Assembly: GCA_946887065.1 (NCBI GenBank)
Contig: CAMPKL010000123.1
Location: 1 to 8,476 of the forward strand
Direction of reading: 5' to 3'
DNA: 8,476 nucleotides
Source: an uncultured Bryobacterales bacterium
GTDB taxonomy: Bacteria > Acidobacteriota > Terriglobia > Bryobacterales > UBA6623
Numbering within the stretch: position 1 is the stretch's first letter; every line of letters begins with the position of its first letter. Positions 7,262 to 8,476 of the stretch are shown piece after piece. The notes below the pieces were generated by a model. That model searched no databases, was not told the DNA's origin, and worked only from the letters and a program-made list of their open reading frames with translations. The position numbers were made by a program, and so were the translations under genes.

Positions 7262-8476
7262 CCATGGCTCCTTTGAGGTGCAGGGGAATCTTAACGGTAA
7301 ATTCGGAGCCTTGGCCCACTTCGCTTGCCACTTCAATGACTCCCTTATGGTCCCGAATAATGCCGTAGGAAATCGCCAGACCTAGGCCCGTGCCTTGCCC
7401 CACGGGCTTAGTCGTGAAGAACGGATCAAAGATTTTCGGCCGCACATGCTCCGGGATGCCGGCCCCGGTATCCCGGATGGCAATCTCGAACATCAGGCCC
7501 TGTTGGCGAGTCTCGATCGTAATCACCCCCGGTCCATCAATAGAGTCGACCGCATTGGAAATCAGGTTCATGATCACTTGGTTCAGTCGTCCCGCGTAAC
7601 AGTCGAGGGTGTGAGGAGCGTCGTAATGCTTCACGATCTCAATGCGGCCCTCCGTCTGGTGACGAAGAAACATGAGAACCGAATCAATGCCCTCGTGAAC
7701 GTCGACCGTTTTAAATTCACCTTCATCGAGCCTTGAGAACGTTCGCAGGCTGACGACAAGGTCCCTTACTCGATCCAGACCTTCGTGCATATCAGCGAGC
7801 CGCGAGCGCATCTTATGTAGGCGGCTCAGTATCTCTTTTGGCCCGTCGTCCCCGAGCTCCACCAAGATCTTCACCGCTTGCTGATCGACCGTGAACGCGT
7901 TGTTCAGCACGAACGTCAGCGGATTGTTGACCTCGTGGGCGATACCGGCGACCAATTGGCCGAGGGACGCCATCTTCTCGGATTGGATGAGATGCGCCTG
8001 GGTTTCCCGCAGTTCTTGATTCGTCTTCTCGAGTTCGCCGACCAGCGCCGCCCGCGTCTCCGCGGCCCGCTGCGCGGCCAAAGCCTCAACCGTTTCTAGC
8101 TCCTTGGCTTGAATCTCCGCGAGGATTCGCTGATTCTCTTCCTGAAAGAACTTGCGCCGCAGCAGCGTTCGAAGACGGGCCTTGAGCACTTCGATATCGC
8201 TCGATTTCCCAACGAAATCGTCCGCCCCGGCCTCCAGACCACGGGTCATGTCGTCTTTGTTTTCCCGGGACGTCAGCATGAGCAGCATGGTCGGGATCTG
8301 CCTGGCGCGCCGCAGTTCGGAAACGCGCCGGCAGACCTCGATTCCGTCCATGTCGGGCATGATCAGATCGACGAGTACGCAATCAAACGTTTCGTTCTCA
8401 AGCCGCTTCAAGGCCTCGGCGCCGCCGGACGCCTCCTGAACTTCGAAGTCCTCCAGCCGCAACTCCTCGGACAGGT
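7236..8476 (-). CDS. Receiver-histidine kinase protein (5' end off the right edge)
   Basis: About 413 residues are visible and the frame is open to the edge, so the start lies outside. Numbering from the TTG codon at 8462, the protein opens inside a receiver domain whose first strand and acidic pair are missing. Phospho-accepting Asp32 is in [12 protein letters not shown], followed by TSRENKDD and Lys86 in [12 protein letters not shown] long charged coiled coil (about 103-165) leads to an NtrB-like kinase core: His176 in [13 protein letters not shown] box [15 protein letters not shown] (294-308), DTGAGIP (331-337), FDPFFTTK (345-352) and GQGTGLGL (355-362). The receiver has Ser rather than Pro after the conserved Lys. 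Further receiver or sensor domains may lie to the right. It is followed by, and overlaps by 26 bases, the receiver-PAS kinase gene. The partner is probably another regulator outside the window, or the neighbouring receiver. Confidence 0.94.
   Translation of the reverse strand, partial: LSEELRLEDFEVQEASGGAEALKRLENETFDCVLVDLIMPDMDGIEVCRRVSELRRARQIPTMLLMLTSRENKDDMTRGLEAGADDFVGKSSDIEVLKARLRTLLRRKFFQEENQRILAEIQAKELETVEALAAQRAAETRAALVGELEKTNQELRETQAHLIQSEKMASLGQLVAGIAHEVNNPLTFVLNNAFTVDQQAVKILVELGDDGPKEILSRLHKMRSRLADMHEGLDRVRDLVVSLRTFSRLDEGEFKTVDVHEGIDSVLMFLRHQTEGRIEIVKHYDAPHTLDCYAGRLNQVIMNLISNAVDSIDGPGVITIETRQQGLMFEIAIRDTGAGIPEHVRPKIFDPFFTTKPVGQGTGLGLAISYGIIRDHKGVIEVASEVGQGSEFTVKIPLHLKGAMDGDQNLGG
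7268..7274 (-). promoter_or_regulatory. Ribosome binding site inside the upstream kinase gene
   Basis: AAAGGAG on the minus strand lies six bases before ATG 7261, within the last codons of the upstream receiver-kinase gene. It decides the start of the receiver-PAS kinase over the TTG at 7336 and over the ATG at 7266, which is in the frame of the upstream gene. Confidence 0.75.

Noticed and set aside
7262..7336. Longer start (TTG 7336) for the receiver-PAS kinase
   Set aside because: It would add 25 residues unlike any receiver start and increase the overlap to 101 bases, while ATG 7261 has a good ribosome site.

Overview
The window is GC-rich, densely coded DNA from a Gram-negative-type bacterium. 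Supporting signs are a membrane-fusion (HlyD-type) periplasmic adaptor, a CHASE2 sensor with a periplasmic domain, and long antisense open frames typical of high GC. Nothing in it fixes the phylum. The mix of many sensor kinases, a PilZ protein and few Shine-Dalgarno sites would suit Acidobacteriota or Planctomycetota, but this is inference only. I see no rRNA, tRNA, CRISPR array, insertion sequence or phage gene.

Left part (1-2708, minus strand): a HlyD/RND-type periplasmic adaptor gene is followed 31 bases later by a CHASE2-domain histidine kinase that runs off the left edge. They are probably one transcription unit, with no exporter pump gene visible beside them. The kinase frame is open from 1288 to the window edge, with CHASE2, three membrane helices and the phospho-accepting histidine all visible.

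Middle part (2709-5639): a divergent spacer leads to a manganese-type superoxide dismutase (plus strand). This converges on a small single-domain PilZ protein (minus strand), and the two share a perfect 11-bp hairpin as a likely two-way terminator. Upstream of pilZ lies a 71-residue unknown protein (minus, GTG start, good ribosome site). A divergent spacer with a nested inverted repeat separates it from an AI-2E-family (PerM-like) membrane transporter (plus strand).

Right part (5672-8476, minus strand): two two-component genes overlap by 26 bases. The upstream one (cut by the right edge) is receiver + coiled coil + NtrB-like histidine kinase. The downstream one is receiver + PAS + phytochrome-like histidine kinase. 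Both have the receiver in front of the kinase and neither has a DNA-binding output, so they look like a signal-integrating or phosphorelay pair. Overall the window is a signalling-rich chromosomal region with three kinases, a c-di-GMP-type receptor and one stress enzyme. No clearly novel system is evident. The most unusual points are the adaptor-CHASE2 kinase pairing, the coupled receiver-kinase pair and the unknown small gene with its structured leader.
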